The notes beneath the pieces are model-generated. The model saw nothing but the letters and a program-made list of their open reading frames with translations. It was not told the DNA's origin and searched no databases. Positions 8,929 through 17,091 of a DNA stretch of 54,863 nucleotides are shown one piece after another. Position numbers and translations under genes: made by a program. Every line of letters begins with the position of its first letter. Position 1 is the stretch's first letter. The stretch comes from an uncultured Litorivicinus sp. (GTDB taxonomy: Bacteria; Pseudomonadota; Gammaproteobacteria; Pseudomonadales; Litorivicinaceae), in the NCBI GenBank assembly GCA_902594275.1, contig CACJLQ010000008.1:1-54863 (forward strand), written 5' to 3'.

Positions 8929-10427
8929 CATCAGCAGATGTGTTCAATTTCATCAAAGAAGCGGGACTGCCCACACAATTAGAAGCCTCGGTCACACAAT
9001 TAGTTGAAGCAATTCATCAAGGACATACCGCGCAGTACTTATCCAATGAGGAGGCTGATCTGTGGGCGCAAACACTCACCAATTCAGAGCTCGCAACACT
9101 CTTCGCTGTCAATCATGATGCGCTACAAATTCGTCGACATTTCGCTCAGGAATCGCGCGTTGCGGACGCACTTAAAAAGCGTTCAAGGCTTCCTGCACTA
9201 GCGATCAGCGTTGATCCAAGAGAACTGATGCCAGATGCCGATCCATCACAAACGCGTGCAATTGTCGGTGCGGCAAAACAACACCTCGCCATCGTGACAG
9301 GGGGCCCTGGTACGGGAAAGACATCGACTGCAGCCGCTATTGTGGCTGCTAAACGAACCCTGTTCGAAAGACAGCCGCGTATCGCCTTAGTTGCGCCGAC
9401 TGGCAAGGCAGCCGTTCGCTTAACTGAATCATTTCACGCCGCAATATCGACAATGCCATTCGTTGATCTAGAGCCTGTGATAGCGACGACTATTCATCGA
9501 CAACTCAAAGAACTGGATTCAGCTGACATTGTGCTGGTCGACGAAGCTTCGATGGTGTCACTTGATTTATTTGACCGATTGCTGAAGTCGCTAGCCGATC
9601 ATGCGCATCTCGTACTGATGGGTGACCCCAACCAGTTAGCCAGTGTTGAAGCCGGAAGCATCCTCACAGTCCTCACAGAGTCGAATACGTTATCTCATCA
9701 TTGCTTTGAGCTGACCCAACGCCATCGAATTGAGGGTCAGGAAACACTGGCTCAACTCCAGGATCTGTGTTTATCCGGTGACTCTCAACACTTCACTCAA
9801 GGGCTGAGGGATTCGGGTATGTTTTGGGAAGACAACCAACGAGTCGACCGTCTACAAGGCGCTCTGATTAACGGATATCGACCCTATTTCGAGGGTCTAC
9901 AAACGACACGAACCCCAGTCTCTCCGGATTTCCAGTGCCTGACGGCAATCAGCGAGGGTGTCGGTGGGCGTCGGATGATCAATCACTTAGTCCAAGTAGA
10001 AACCCAACGTCTCGGCCTGAACGGCTTCGGAGAGCGTTTATTGGTAACCGAAAATCAGGCGGGGATCGGCGTGTTCAACGGAGATATCGGTACTGTCGTT
10101 GATTCTTATGGCTCGCCAAATCCGCGCGTCCAATTTGAGAATCTTGACCAACCACTTCGAAAAAACCAATTGGGTTCGGTCGAATCTGCCTGGGCAATTA
10201 GTATCCATCGATCCCAAGGATCTGAATACCAATCTGTCTTCATTTGTCTGCCTGAGCCAATCACATCGCAAACACTTTTCAAGCCAAGTAGGGAGCTTGT
10301 TTACACTGCGCTCACAAGAGCCAAACAATCGATCCAACTTTTTGCAACAGAATCGATGATTGCTCGAGCGATTTCGCAGAAAACGCCTCGTGTGACCTGT
10401 CTTGACCACTTCTTGAATGCCTCATGA
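8916..10427 (+). CDS. recD: Exodeoxyribonuclease V subunit RecD
   Basis: The 5'-3' helicase of RecBCD, a superfamily 1 ATPase. The Walker A motif VTGGPGTGKTST lies near residue 127, followed by VAPTGKAAVRL, VDEASMVSLDLFDRL, LMGDPNQLASVEAG and the C-terminal SAWAISIHRSQGSEY and ELVYTALTRAKQS. At 503 residues it is shorter than E. coli RecD (608), mainly at the N-terminus. The ATG at 8916 has GAGGAG eight bases upstream. A TTG at 8910 is too close to that site, and the ATG at 8925 is too far. It is the last gene of the recCBD operon. Confidence 0.93.
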   Translation: MHPMTSADVFNFIKEAGLPTQLEASVTQLVEAIHQGHTAQYLSNEEADLWAQTLTNSELATLFAVNHDALQIRRHFAQESRVADALKKRSRLPALAISVDPRELMPDADPSQTRAIVGAAKQHLAIVTGGPGTGKTSTAAAIVAAKRTLFERQPRIALVAPTGKAAVRLTESFHAAISTMPFVDLEPVIATTIHRQLKELDSADIVLVDEASMVSLDLFDRLLKSLADHAHLVLMGDPNQLASVEAGSILTVLTESNTLSHHCFELTQRHRIEGQETLAQLQDLCLSGDSQHFTQGLRDSGMFWEDNQRVDRLQGALINGYRPYFEGLQTTRTPVSPDFQCLTAISEGVGGRRMINHLVQVETQRLGLNGFGERLLVTENQAGIGVFNGDIGTVVDSYGSPNPRVQFENLDQPLRKNQLGSVESAWAISIHRSQGSEYQSVFICLPEPITSQTLFKPSRELVYTALTRAKQSIQLFATESMIARAISQKTPRVTCLDHFLNAS

Positions 10428-10471
10428 CCATGTAGACTTTGAACACCCTAGTCGAATAACAAGGAATTGCC

Positions 10472-10864
10472 GTGGAGCTTGATGAGCAGGATCCATCCCC
10501 AGAAGGCGAATTGATTCTCAGAGTCATTGCGCATCCTCGATTCACAAATGCGCTTGGCGATATTTATGCTGGATGGTTGTTGGATCAAATGGATCAGGCA
10601 GCTGCCCAGATCGCAATGAAAACAAGTGGTGGTCGTTGCGCGACTGTATCAATTGAGAATGTTGATTTTATTGCGCCGGTGCCTGTTGGGTCAGAGGTTT
10701 CGATCTATGGCGAACTGGAGGATGTTGGTCGCTCATCGATGCAGATCCGCATTGAAGTCTGGATAACAGAGCAAGACGCTGAAAGTTATAAGTCCACCGA
10801 AACCCGATTTGTCTTCGTCGCGATCGATTCTAATGGGCGGATTCGTCAGGTTCCTGGGTCCTAA
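10472..10864 (+). CDS. yciA: Acyl-CoA thioesterase, YciA-like hotdog protein
   Basis: A 130-residue single hotdog domain, the usual length for YciA. Its N-terminal signature TNALGDIYAGWLLDQMDQAAAQIA matches the N-x-x-G-D-I-x-x-G-W-x-x-x-x-M-D motif of this family, in which the Asp after Met is catalytic. The segment CATVSIENVDFIAPVPVGSEV is also typical. These enzymes hydrolyse cytosolic acyl-CoAs of broad chain length. The start is a GTG with AAGGAA five bases upstream. It lies 44 bases after recD and could be read with it. Its stop codon abuts the stop of the convergent uvrD with no spacer, and no terminator is visible there. Confidence 0.85.
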   Translation: MELDEQDPSPEGELILRVIAHPRFTNALGDIYAGWLLDQMDQAAAQIAMKTSGGRCATVSIENVDFIAPVPVGSEVSIYGELEDVGRSSMQIRIEVWITEQDAESYKSTETRFVFVAIDSNGRIRQVPGS

Positions 10865-13051
10865 TTATCCAAGTGGCACAAGCTTCGCGTACTGAAGGAC
10901 GAGCCACTTTTTCGAACCATCGTCAAAACGGACCTGCACTTTCATTTGTGGCCCTGATCCCTCAAAAGCCAAGACGGTCCCTTCGCCAAATAACCCGTGG
11001 TCAACGCGCGAACCAATCCCTAAGCCTGTCTGTTCCCCAAACCCATCATCGTAGTCTTGGAATCTCGGATGCCGATGTGGACGATCAACTGGCCTTGCGC
11101 CAAATGATGATGACACAAACGGCCGGCTAATTTGTGATTCCAAACGAACCTCTTCAATACAGTCTGCTGGAATCTCGCGAATAAACCGACTCAGAAGGCC
11201 AAAATGATCACGGCCGTTCAACCGACGTGTCTCCGCATAGGTTACAATCAAATGCTGCATTGCACGTGTAATTCCCACATAGGCAAGACGTCGCTCTTCT
11301 TCGAGCCCACCTGCAGAATCAAGGCTCATCACATGAGGAAACAGCTCCTCTTCAGCGCCCACTAAAAAGACCTGAGGGAACTCGAGTCCTTTAGCCGAGT
11401 GAAGCGTCATTAATTGAACTGCATCTGCATCCGGATCCGCTTGGGTTTCACCTGCGTCGAGACTTGCTTGAGACAAAAACTGAAGAAGTACGGACGACTC
11501 CTCATCCTCGGGCTCAAAGGCACGACACGCACTGACGAGTTCGTTTAAGTTATCAACTCGCGCTTGACCGCGCTCTCCCTTTTCTGAACCGTGATATGCA
11601 AGGAGCCCTGTGGCGTCGATCACATCACGGGCCAGATCTGACAATTCGAGATCAGTCGCTTTGCGATCGAGGTCGTTGATTAAATCAACAAATGCAACCA
11701 CAGCGGTTTTCGCACGACCGCTCAATCCGTCACCGCGGGTCAGTTGTAACGCAGAATCCCATAATCCTTTGCCTTCATCCCGGGCCGTTTGGCGCATTTG
11801 TTCGACTGTCCTCTCCCCAATACCTCGTGGTGGAACATTGATAATGCGTTCAAAAGCCGTATCGTCGAACCGGTTTTGAATCAACCGCAAATACATCAGC
11901 GCATTTTTGATCTCGAGCCGTTCATAGAAACGTTGGCCACCATAGATCCGGTATGGAATACCTGCGCGCAGCAATGCATCTTCAAGAACACGCGACTGGG
12001 CGTTACTACGATAAAGAATCGCTTGCTCTCCATAGAGACCGCCGTGATCGACATGTTGGCTCATGCGGTTGGCAACAAAACGCGCCTCGTCTTGCTCATT
12101 AAAAGCTGCATAAAGCTGGATCGGGGTACCCTCGCTCTGCTCCGTCCACAGCTCTTTTCCAAGTCGACCCGTATTGTTTGCGATCACTGCGTTCGCCGCC
12201 TTCAAGATCACGTCAGTGGATCGATAGTTTTGTTCTAATCGAATGGTCGTCACTGGCGCAAAGTCAGATTCATACCGATGAATATTCTCTATCCGGGCAC
12301 CGCGCCACGCATAAATCGATTGATCGTCATCACCGACCGCCATTACACGAGTTTTCGTGCCCGCAAGTAAACGGATCCATGCATATTGAATGGTGTTTGT
12401 ATCTTGGAATTCGTCGATCAACAAGTAACTAAAACGGTCTTTATAGTGCCGCAAAAGTTCTGATTTGTTTTTAAGTGTCTCGAACGTACGCAATAACAGC
12501 TCACCAAAATCGACTAAATTCTGGGCATTGCATCGCGCCTCATATTCGGCGTACAACCGAATTAACGTGTCGTTGTAATAGTCGCGTCCTGTTTGCAAAT
12601 GATGCGGCCGCTGACCTTCATCCTTGCAACCATTAACAAAGCCCGCTACGGCGCGCGGTTTAAATTTCGCATCATCCAGTTGCAGGTCTGCAATGATGCG
12701 CTTCATCATCCGTTGCTGATCATCAGAATCAAGAATCAAAAACTGCTCAATGAGTCCGGCATCACGCCAATGGGAACGTAAGAATCGGTGCGCTAAACCG
12801 TGGAAAGTACCAACCCACATCGCATGCAATGATCGGCCAAGTGTCTCTTCCAGCCGTTCACGCATTTCGCGCGCCGCTTTATTGGTAAAGGTTACAGCCA
12901 TCAATGCATGGGGAGACAACCCTTGGTCGCGCATCAAGTAGGCCATGCGCTCGACCAGCACACGGGTCTTGCCAGATCCTGCACCAGCAATCACAAGTAG
13001 ATTCGATTCGGGCGCCGTCACCGCCTGATACTGGGGAGAGTTCAATTGCAT
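10865..13051 (-). CDS. uvrD: DNA helicase II (UvrD/Rep family)
   Basis: A 728-residue superfamily 1A 3'-5' helicase for nucleotide excision and mismatch repair. Motifs in order: Walker A LVIAGAGSGKTRVL (residues 19-32), VTFTNKAAREMRERL, GTFHGLAHRFLR, LLIDEFQDTN, VGDDDQSIYAWRGA, LEQNYRST, TLHSAKGLEFPQVFLVGAEEELFP and RRLAYVGITRAM. The C-terminal tail (GSRVDHGLFGEGTVLAFEG...) is the Tudor-like domain of UvrD and PcrA that binds RNA polymerase. The length is close to the E. coli protein (720). UvrD rather than Rep is favoured by that C-terminal domain and the length. It is transcribed singly and converges on the thioesterase gene. Confidence 0.93.
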   Translation of the reverse strand: MQLNSPQYQAVTAPESNLLVIAGAGSGKTRVLVERMAYLMRDQGLSPHALMAVTFTNKAAREMRERLEETLGRSLHAMWVGTFHGLAHRFLRSHWRDAGLIEQFLILDSDDQQRMMKRIIADLQLDDAKFKPRAVAGFVNGCKDEGQRPHHLQTGRDYYNDTLIRLYAEYEARCNAQNLVDFGELLLRTFETLKNKSELLRHYKDRFSYLLIDEFQDTNTIQYAWIRLLAGTKTRVMAVGDDDQSIYAWRGARIENIHRYESDFAPVTTIRLEQNYRSTDVILKAANAVIANNTGRLGKELWTEQSEGTPIQLYAAFNEQDEARFVANRMSQHVDHGGLYGEQAILYRSNAQSRVLEDALLRAGIPYRIYGGQRFYERLEIKNALMYLRLIQNRFDDTAFERIINVPPRGIGERTVEQMRQTARDEGKGLWDSALQLTRGDGLSGRAKTAVVAFVDLINDLDRKATDLELSDLARDVIDATGLLAYHGSEKGERGQARVDNLNELVSACRAFEPEDEESSVLLQFLSQASLDAGETQADPDADAVQLMTLHSAKGLEFPQVFLVGAEEELFPHVMSLDSAGGLEEERRLAYVGITRAMQHLIVTYAETRRLNGRDHFGLLSRFIREIPADCIEEVRLESQISRPFVSSSFGARPVDRPHRHPRFQDYDDGFGEQTGLGIGSRVDHGLFGEGTVLAFEGSGPQMKVQVRFDDGSKKWLVLQYAKLVPLG

Positions 13052-13218
13052 TGCGAAAGTGTAACGGGTTTTAAGGCATCAGCGCATGCTGATTTAACTC
13101 AGGAATCCTAGGATCGGAAACTTAGCTCAATAACAGAAAAGGTTATAGAGAAAATTTATCGAAGTTATTTATAAATACTCTTGGAATTAAATTACACCCG
13201 TCCCCATACTTCATTCGT

Positions 13219-13234
13219 CACCGGGATCCCGGTG
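13219..13234. promoter_or_regulatory. Perfect 16-bp palindrome upstream of the rubrerythrin gene
   Basis: CACCGGGATCCCGGTG is a perfect 8+8 inverted repeat 46 bases before the rubrerythrin start. A weak promoter (TTGGAA at 13181, CATACT at 13205, 18-base spacer) would place the transcription start next to it. No T-run follows, so it is more likely a protein-binding site than a terminator. The 229-base gap between uvrD and this gene holds nothing else that I recognise. Confidence 0.4.
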
Positions 13235-13280
13235 CGGTATCAATGTAAAAAACGCATGACTCTATTAAAGGAGAAATCGC

Positions 13281-13712
13281 ATGCAATTGAAGGGTACAAA
13301 AACTGAAGAAAGCTTGAAGGCAGCCTTCGCTGGCGAGTCAAAAGCAAACCGTCGTTACCTCTACTTCGCAAACATGGCGGACATCGAAGGCGCTCCAGAA
13401 GTTGCTAACGTATTCCGTAACACTGCAGAAGGTGAGACTGGCCACGCACACGGTCACATGGAATACCTCATTCAAGGTGGTTCAGGTGATCCCGAGACTG
13501 GCTTGGCTGCCGGAAACGTTGCCGAAGCACTCGAATCTGCAATCGCAGGTGAAACTCACGAGTACACGGACATGTATCCAGGCATGGCCAAAGCAGCTCG
13601 CGAAGAAGGTTTTGACGAAATCGCTGATTGGTTCGAAACACTTGCGAAGGCTGAGCGTAGCCACGCAAATAAGTTCCAGAAGACTCTGGACGCGTACAAA
13701 GCAGAAGCTTGA
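13281..13712 (+). CDS. Rubrerythrin-type diiron protein lacking the rubredoxin domain
   Basis: A 143-residue ferritin-like four-helix protein. Diiron ligands appear as Glu19 (FAGESKANRRY), the GETGHAHGH cluster at 51-59, Glu91/His93/Glu94 (GETHEY) and Glu125/His128 (ERSH). Classical rubrerythrins are about 190 residues and end in a CxxC rubredoxin domain; this one stops after the second ExxH and contains no cysteine. Such short forms reduce hydrogen peroxide with electrons from a separate donor. The strong RBS (AAAGGAG) and a terminator right after the gene suggest abundant expression. The two genes that follow (Fe-S oxidoreductase, DUF3501) recur beside short rubrerythrins in proteobacteria, so they may supply its electrons; that role is inferred. 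Confidence 0.9.
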   Translation: MQLKGTKTEESLKAAFAGESKANRRYLYFANMADIEGAPEVANVFRNTAEGETGHAHGHMEYLIQGGSGDPETGLAAGNVAEALESAIAGETHEYTDMYPGMAKAAREEGFDEIADWFETLAKAERSHANKFQKTLDAYKAEA

Positions 13713-13724
13713 TTCGCCCGAAAG

Positions 13725-13747
13725 CCGGGGGTGCTCCCCCGGTTTTT
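13725..13747 (+). terminator. Terminator after the rubrerythrin gene
   Basis: A 7-bp GC-only stem (CCGGGGG/CCCCCGG) with a TGCT loop followed by TTTTT, 12 bases after the stop codon. It sits just before the next gene's RBS, so transcription of the Fe-S gene probably depends on read-through. Confidence 0.9.
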
Positions 13748-13766
13748 ATCCCCCACGGAGACAATG

Positions 13767-15122
13767 ATGGCGACAGAAACAAAACGCGAAGGTAACCTTG
13801 AAGCTCCGACGCGGCACCCAATCGACTGGAAAAAACCTGAGTATTACGACAAGGACAAGCTCAACGCCGAGCTCGAGCGCGTCTTTGATATCTGTCATGG
13901 ATGTCGTCGTTGTCTGAGTTTATGTAACTCATTCCCAACACTATTTGATTTGATCGATGACAGTGAAACGATGGAAGTTGACGGTGTAGCGGAAGACGAT
14001 TATGTCAAAGTCGTTGATGAGTGTTATTTGTGCGACATGTGCTACATGGCAAAATGTCCATACGTACCGCCACATCCATTTAATATCGATTTCCCACATC
14101 TGATGTTGCAAGCGAAAGCTGTGAAGCACCAGGAAAATGGGATGCCTGCTCGAGACAAAATCCTTTCAGACACTGACGGACTGGGGAAGCTGGCAGGTAT
14201 TCCAGTTGTGACTGAGACGGTCAATACTGTAACCCAGTGGAAGCCGGTGCGCAAAGCAGTGCAAAGCGTACTCGGCGTTCACGAAAATGCATGGCTGCCT
14301 GAGTTTGCACCGAAAAAATTACGTCAAATGATCAAGCAGTCGAAAGCCGTCGAGATCAAAGATGGTGAGCGGACTCCTGGCAAGGTTGCGATTTTTGCAA
14401 CTTGTTATATCAACTATAACGAGCCAGGGATTGGTACAGACATGATCAAGGTTCTTGAGCACAACGACATTCCATGGGTCGTTGCTGAGAAAGAAGTCTG
14501 CTGCGGTATGCCGAAGCTCGAACAAGGTGATCTTGAGGCTGTCGATCGTCTGAAGCGAGTCAACATCCCACATCTCGCGAAACTCGCGCGTGAGGGCTTT
14601 GCGATCATGGCAGGCGTTCCATCCTGTACATTGATGTTTAAACAGGAAATTCCGCTGATGTATCCAGGTGACCCAGATGTACAGGCTGTTAAAGAGGCAT
14701 TCTGGGATCCATTTGATTACTTTATCGCGCGGATCAAGGATGGACTGATGAGCACCGACTTCAAAACCGGTTTAGGTGCGGTGTCTTATCAAGCTCCATG
14801 CCATGGACGGGTTCAGAATATCGGTAAGAAAACCGAAGAATTCTTGAAGATGATTCCTGACACCAATGTCAAAACCACTGAACGGTGCTCAGGTCACGCA
14901 GGGACATATGGCGTGAAAAAAGAGTTCCATGAGACGTCGATGAAAATCGGTCGTCCGGTATTCAGAACAATGAATGAGCAAAACCCAGACTACATTTCGA
15001 GTGATTGCCCGCTCGGTGGTCACCATATCGCCCAAGGTATTCGTGAAAATCACGACAATGAGCCCGCCCTAGCACATCCACTGTCATTGGTGGCTAAGGC
15101 TTACGGACTAAATCAGGAGTAA
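13767..15122 (+). CDS. Fe-S oxidoreductase with two cysteine clusters and CCG domains (GlpC/HdrD-like), rubrerythrin-associated
   Basis: A 451-residue protein. An N-terminal ferredoxin-like region has one cluster at Cys43-46-49-53 (CHGCRRCLSLC) and a second at Cys86-89-92-97 (CYLCDMCYMAKCP). The second has four residues before its last Cys instead of three. The C-terminal part carries CCG-type motifs (VCCGMPKLEQGD, ERCSGHAGTYG, with nearby APCHGR) as in GlpC and heterodisulfide reductase subunits, which bind unusual Fe-S centres. It has no membrane segment or FAD domain. Of two adjacent ATGs, 13767 has better spacing from GGAG than 13764. DUF3501 follows two bases after the stop. It probably passes electrons toward the rubrerythrin; the partner and donor are unknown. 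Confidence 0.85.
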   Translation: MATETKREGNLEAPTRHPIDWKKPEYYDKDKLNAELERVFDICHGCRRCLSLCNSFPTLFDLIDDSETMEVDGVAEDDYVKVVDECYLCDMCYMAKCPYVPPHPFNIDFPHLMLQAKAVKHQENGMPARDKILSDTDGLGKLAGIPVVTETVNTVTQWKPVRKAVQSVLGVHENAWLPEFAPKKLRQMIKQSKAVEIKDGERTPGKVAIFATCYINYNEPGIGTDMIKVLEHNDIPWVVAEKEVCCGMPKLEQGDLEAVDRLKRVNIPHLAKLAREGFAIMAGVPSCTLMFKQEIPLMYPGDPDVQAVKEAFWDPFDYFIARIKDGLMSTDFKTGLGAVSYQAPCHGRVQNIGKKTEEFLKMIPDTNVKTTERCSGHAGTYGVKKEFHETSMKIGRPVFRTMNEQNPDYISSDCPLGGHHIAQGIRENHDNEPALAHPLSLVAKAYGLNQE

Positions 15123-15124
15123 AT

Positions 15125-15709
15125 ATGACTAAAATCGCACGTAACTCCCTGCTGTCTTTGGAAGATTACGCAAAACAGCGGCCTGAAATTCGCACTGAAG
15201 CTATGCGCCTAAAGCGCATTCGTAGTGTCTTTATCGGACCAAATATGACATTACAGTTCGAAAACGAAGCGACCATCCGGTATCAAGTTCAAGAGATGCT
15301 GCGCATCGAAAAGACGTTCGAAGAAGAAGGCATCATGGATGAGCTCGACGCATACAACCCACTGATTCCAGACGGCTCGAACTTGAAGTGCACTCAAATG
15401 ATCGAGTTCCCTGACGAGGAAGAGCGGAAGGTGAAGCTTGCCGAATTAGTGAACGTTGAAAACAGGACCTACATTCAGATCCAAGGTTTTGATCGCGTCT
15501 ATGCGATTGCTGATGAAGATCTCGAACGCGCCAATTCAGAGAAAACCAGCTCTGTGCATTTCTCGCGCTTTGAGTTCACTGCTGATATGGTCGCCGCCAT
15601 CAAAAATGGTGCAGCAATGGCGATGGGATCAGACCATCCAAACTACAATTATCGCGTTGACGAGATCGATCCCGAAACCCAAGGCACTCTGATCGACGAC
15701 TTTGCATGA
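15125..15709 (+). CDS. DUF3501 family protein
   Basis: A 194-residue soluble protein of unknown function. I recognise the DUF3501 pattern: an N-terminal LLSLEDYAKQRPEIR, then RLKRIRSVFIGPNMTLQFENEATIRYQVQEMLRIEK, EELDAYNPLIPDGSNLKCTQMIEF-type sequence in the middle and an acidic C-terminus. There is one Cys and no obvious metal-ligand set. It starts two bases after the Fe-S gene and ends at a terminator, so it is the last gene of the rubrerythrin cluster. The constant association with the Fe-S protein suggests a partner or assembly role, which is inference. Confidence 0.8.
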   Translation: MTKIARNSLLSLEDYAKQRPEIRTEAMRLKRIRSVFIGPNMTLQFENEATIRYQVQEMLRIEKTFEEEGIMDELDAYNPLIPDGSNLKCTQMIEFPDEEERKVKLAELVNVENRTYIQIQGFDRVYAIADEDLERANSEKTSSVHFSRFEFTADMVAAIKNGAAMAMGSDHPNYNYRVDEIDPETQGTLIDDFA

Positions 15710-15728
15710 TCGAGTACTCCTAGTGACT

Positions 15729-15753
15729 AGCCCAGCTTTTTGCGGGCTTTTTT
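15729..15753 (+). terminator. Terminator after the DUF3501 gene
   Basis: AGCCC[A]GC pairs with GCGGGCT around a T-rich loop with one bulged A, followed by six T residues, 20 bases after the stop codon. Confidence 0.75.
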
Positions 15754-15834
15754 GTTCGTCGACTCGAAAATCACCACAAAAACCCATACAGTTCGTCGGT
15801 AGCCTAAAACCAGAAGGCCTCTATGGAGATAATT

Positions 15835-17031
15835 ATGAAAAAAACTGCAATTGCCATGGCGAGTGCCGCCATTCTAGGATCGTCTGTCGCACTGGCCGGT
15901 GGTCATGCGAAAACCGTCAAACTTGGTGTCGTACTAGGTTTTACCGGCCCCGCCGAATCTCTTGCTGAGTCGATGGCTCGCGGCGCTGAACTCGCAATGA
16001 AAGAGGTATCTGCATCGAAGCTATTGCTCGACAGTGCCACTGTAAGCCATGTCAGAGCTGACTCGACCTGTGTTGATGCATCGGCTGCAGCTGCGGCTGC
16101 GGAACGTGTCATCGCCTCAGATAAGGTCGACGCAATTATTGGAGCGCTTTGCTCCGGGGCCACCATCTCAATCTTACAAAACGTTGCCATGCCCAAAGGT
16201 GTTTTGCTGTTCTCGCCATCAGCGACATCACCGGCGCTCTCGACACTTGAAGACAATGATCTCTTCTTCCGCGCATCACCGTCAGATGCTCGTCAGGGTC
16301 AGGTCATCTCAGAAGTACTCCAAGAAAAGGGCATTAAGTCGATTGCAATGACCTATACCAATAACGACTACGGCAAAGGTCTCGCTGACTCGATTCAATC
16401 AAACTTTGAGGCAGCCGGCGGCAAAGTCACGATCAGTACACCACACGAAGATGGCAAAGGTGACTACGGCGCAGAGGTTGGCGCATTAGCGCAAGCAGGT
16501 GGTGATATTTTAGTTGTGGTCGGATATCTCGATCAGGGCGGAAAAGGAATTATTCAATCATCATTAGACGCAGGTGCTTTTGACCAATTCTTTCTTCCGG
16601 ACGCCATGATTGGCGATAGTCTTTTGCAAGCAATCGGTCCTGATTTGAACGGCTCGATTGGTACGGTTCCAGGAACAGACTCTAACGGTGCACAAATATA
16701 CGCTGAGCTTGCAAAAAAAGATGGTTTTGAAGCGGGCCCTTACTCACCTGAGGCCTACGATGCAGCAGCACTGACGTTGCTTGCGATGCAAGCGGCGAAC
16801 TCAAAAGACAGCAATGCAGTGAAAGCAAAAATCTTTGATGTCGCCAACGCGCCTGGAACAAAGATTCTCCCGGGTGAGCTTGCCAAAGGCCTTCAGATCC
16901 TGAAAGGTGGCGGTCAAATCGACTACGTGGGTGCGACAGCGGTTGAATTGATCGGTGCCGGCGAGTCTTCCGGTAGTTACCGCGAAATTCTTGTCAAAGA
17001 CGGTGAAAACACAACGGTTCGCTACCGCTAA
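15835..17031 (+). CDS. livK: Branched-chain amino acid-type ABC transporter substrate-binding protein (LivK-like)
   Basis: A 398-residue periplasmic binding protein of the Leu/Ile/Val family (type I fold). The ATG at 15835 follows GGAGAT at good spacing and begins a clear signal peptide (MKKTAIAMASAAILGSSVALA). The mature part starts with the family pattern VKLGVVLGFTGPAESLAESMARGAELA and has ADSTCVDASAAAAAAERVI and VDAIIGALCSGATIS, which line the ligand pocket in relatives. Members of this family also carry urea, amides or aromatic acids, so the true ligand is open. A terminator hairpin separates it from the ATPase and permease genes livGFHM downstream, which would give more binding protein than membrane complex. 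Confidence 0.88.
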   Translation: MKKTAIAMASAAILGSSVALAGGHAKTVKLGVVLGFTGPAESLAESMARGAELAMKEVSASKLLLDSATVSHVRADSTCVDASAAAAAAERVIASDKVDAIIGALCSGATISILQNVAMPKGVLLFSPSATSPALSTLEDNDLFFRASPSDARQGQVISEVLQEKGIKSIAMTYTNNDYGKGLADSIQSNFEAAGGKVTISTPHEDGKGDYGAEVGALAQAGGDILVVVGYLDQGGKGIIQSSLDAGAFDQFFLPDAMIGDSLLQAIGPDLNGSIGTVPGTDSNGAQIYAELAKKDGFEAGPYSPEAYDAAALTLLAMQAANSKDSNAVKAKIFDVANAPGTKILPGELAKGLQILKGGGQIDYVGATAVELIGAGESSGSYREILVKDGENTTVRYR

Positions 17032-17045
17032 TCGTTGAATCACAG

Positions 17046-17078
17046 GCGGCGTAGGGATGATCTCTGCGCCGCTTTTTT
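17046..17078 (+). terminator. Hairpin terminator between livK and livG
   Basis: GCGGCG (17046-17051) pairs with CGCCGC (17067-17072), with extra inner pairing, followed by six T residues. It is placed after the binding-protein gene and 13 bases before livG, so some read-through must occur. Confidence 0.85.
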
Positions 17079-17091
17079 GTGATGTAGCCCC

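Noticed and set aside
11789..12238. 149-codon open frame opposite uvrD
   Set aside because: Same reason: fully antisense to a certain gene, with no family pattern or start signal.
13100..13280. RNA gene or riboswitch in the uvrD-rubrerythrin gap
   Set aside because: Apart from the palindrome and a weak promoter I see no conserved RNA structure or aptamer pattern.
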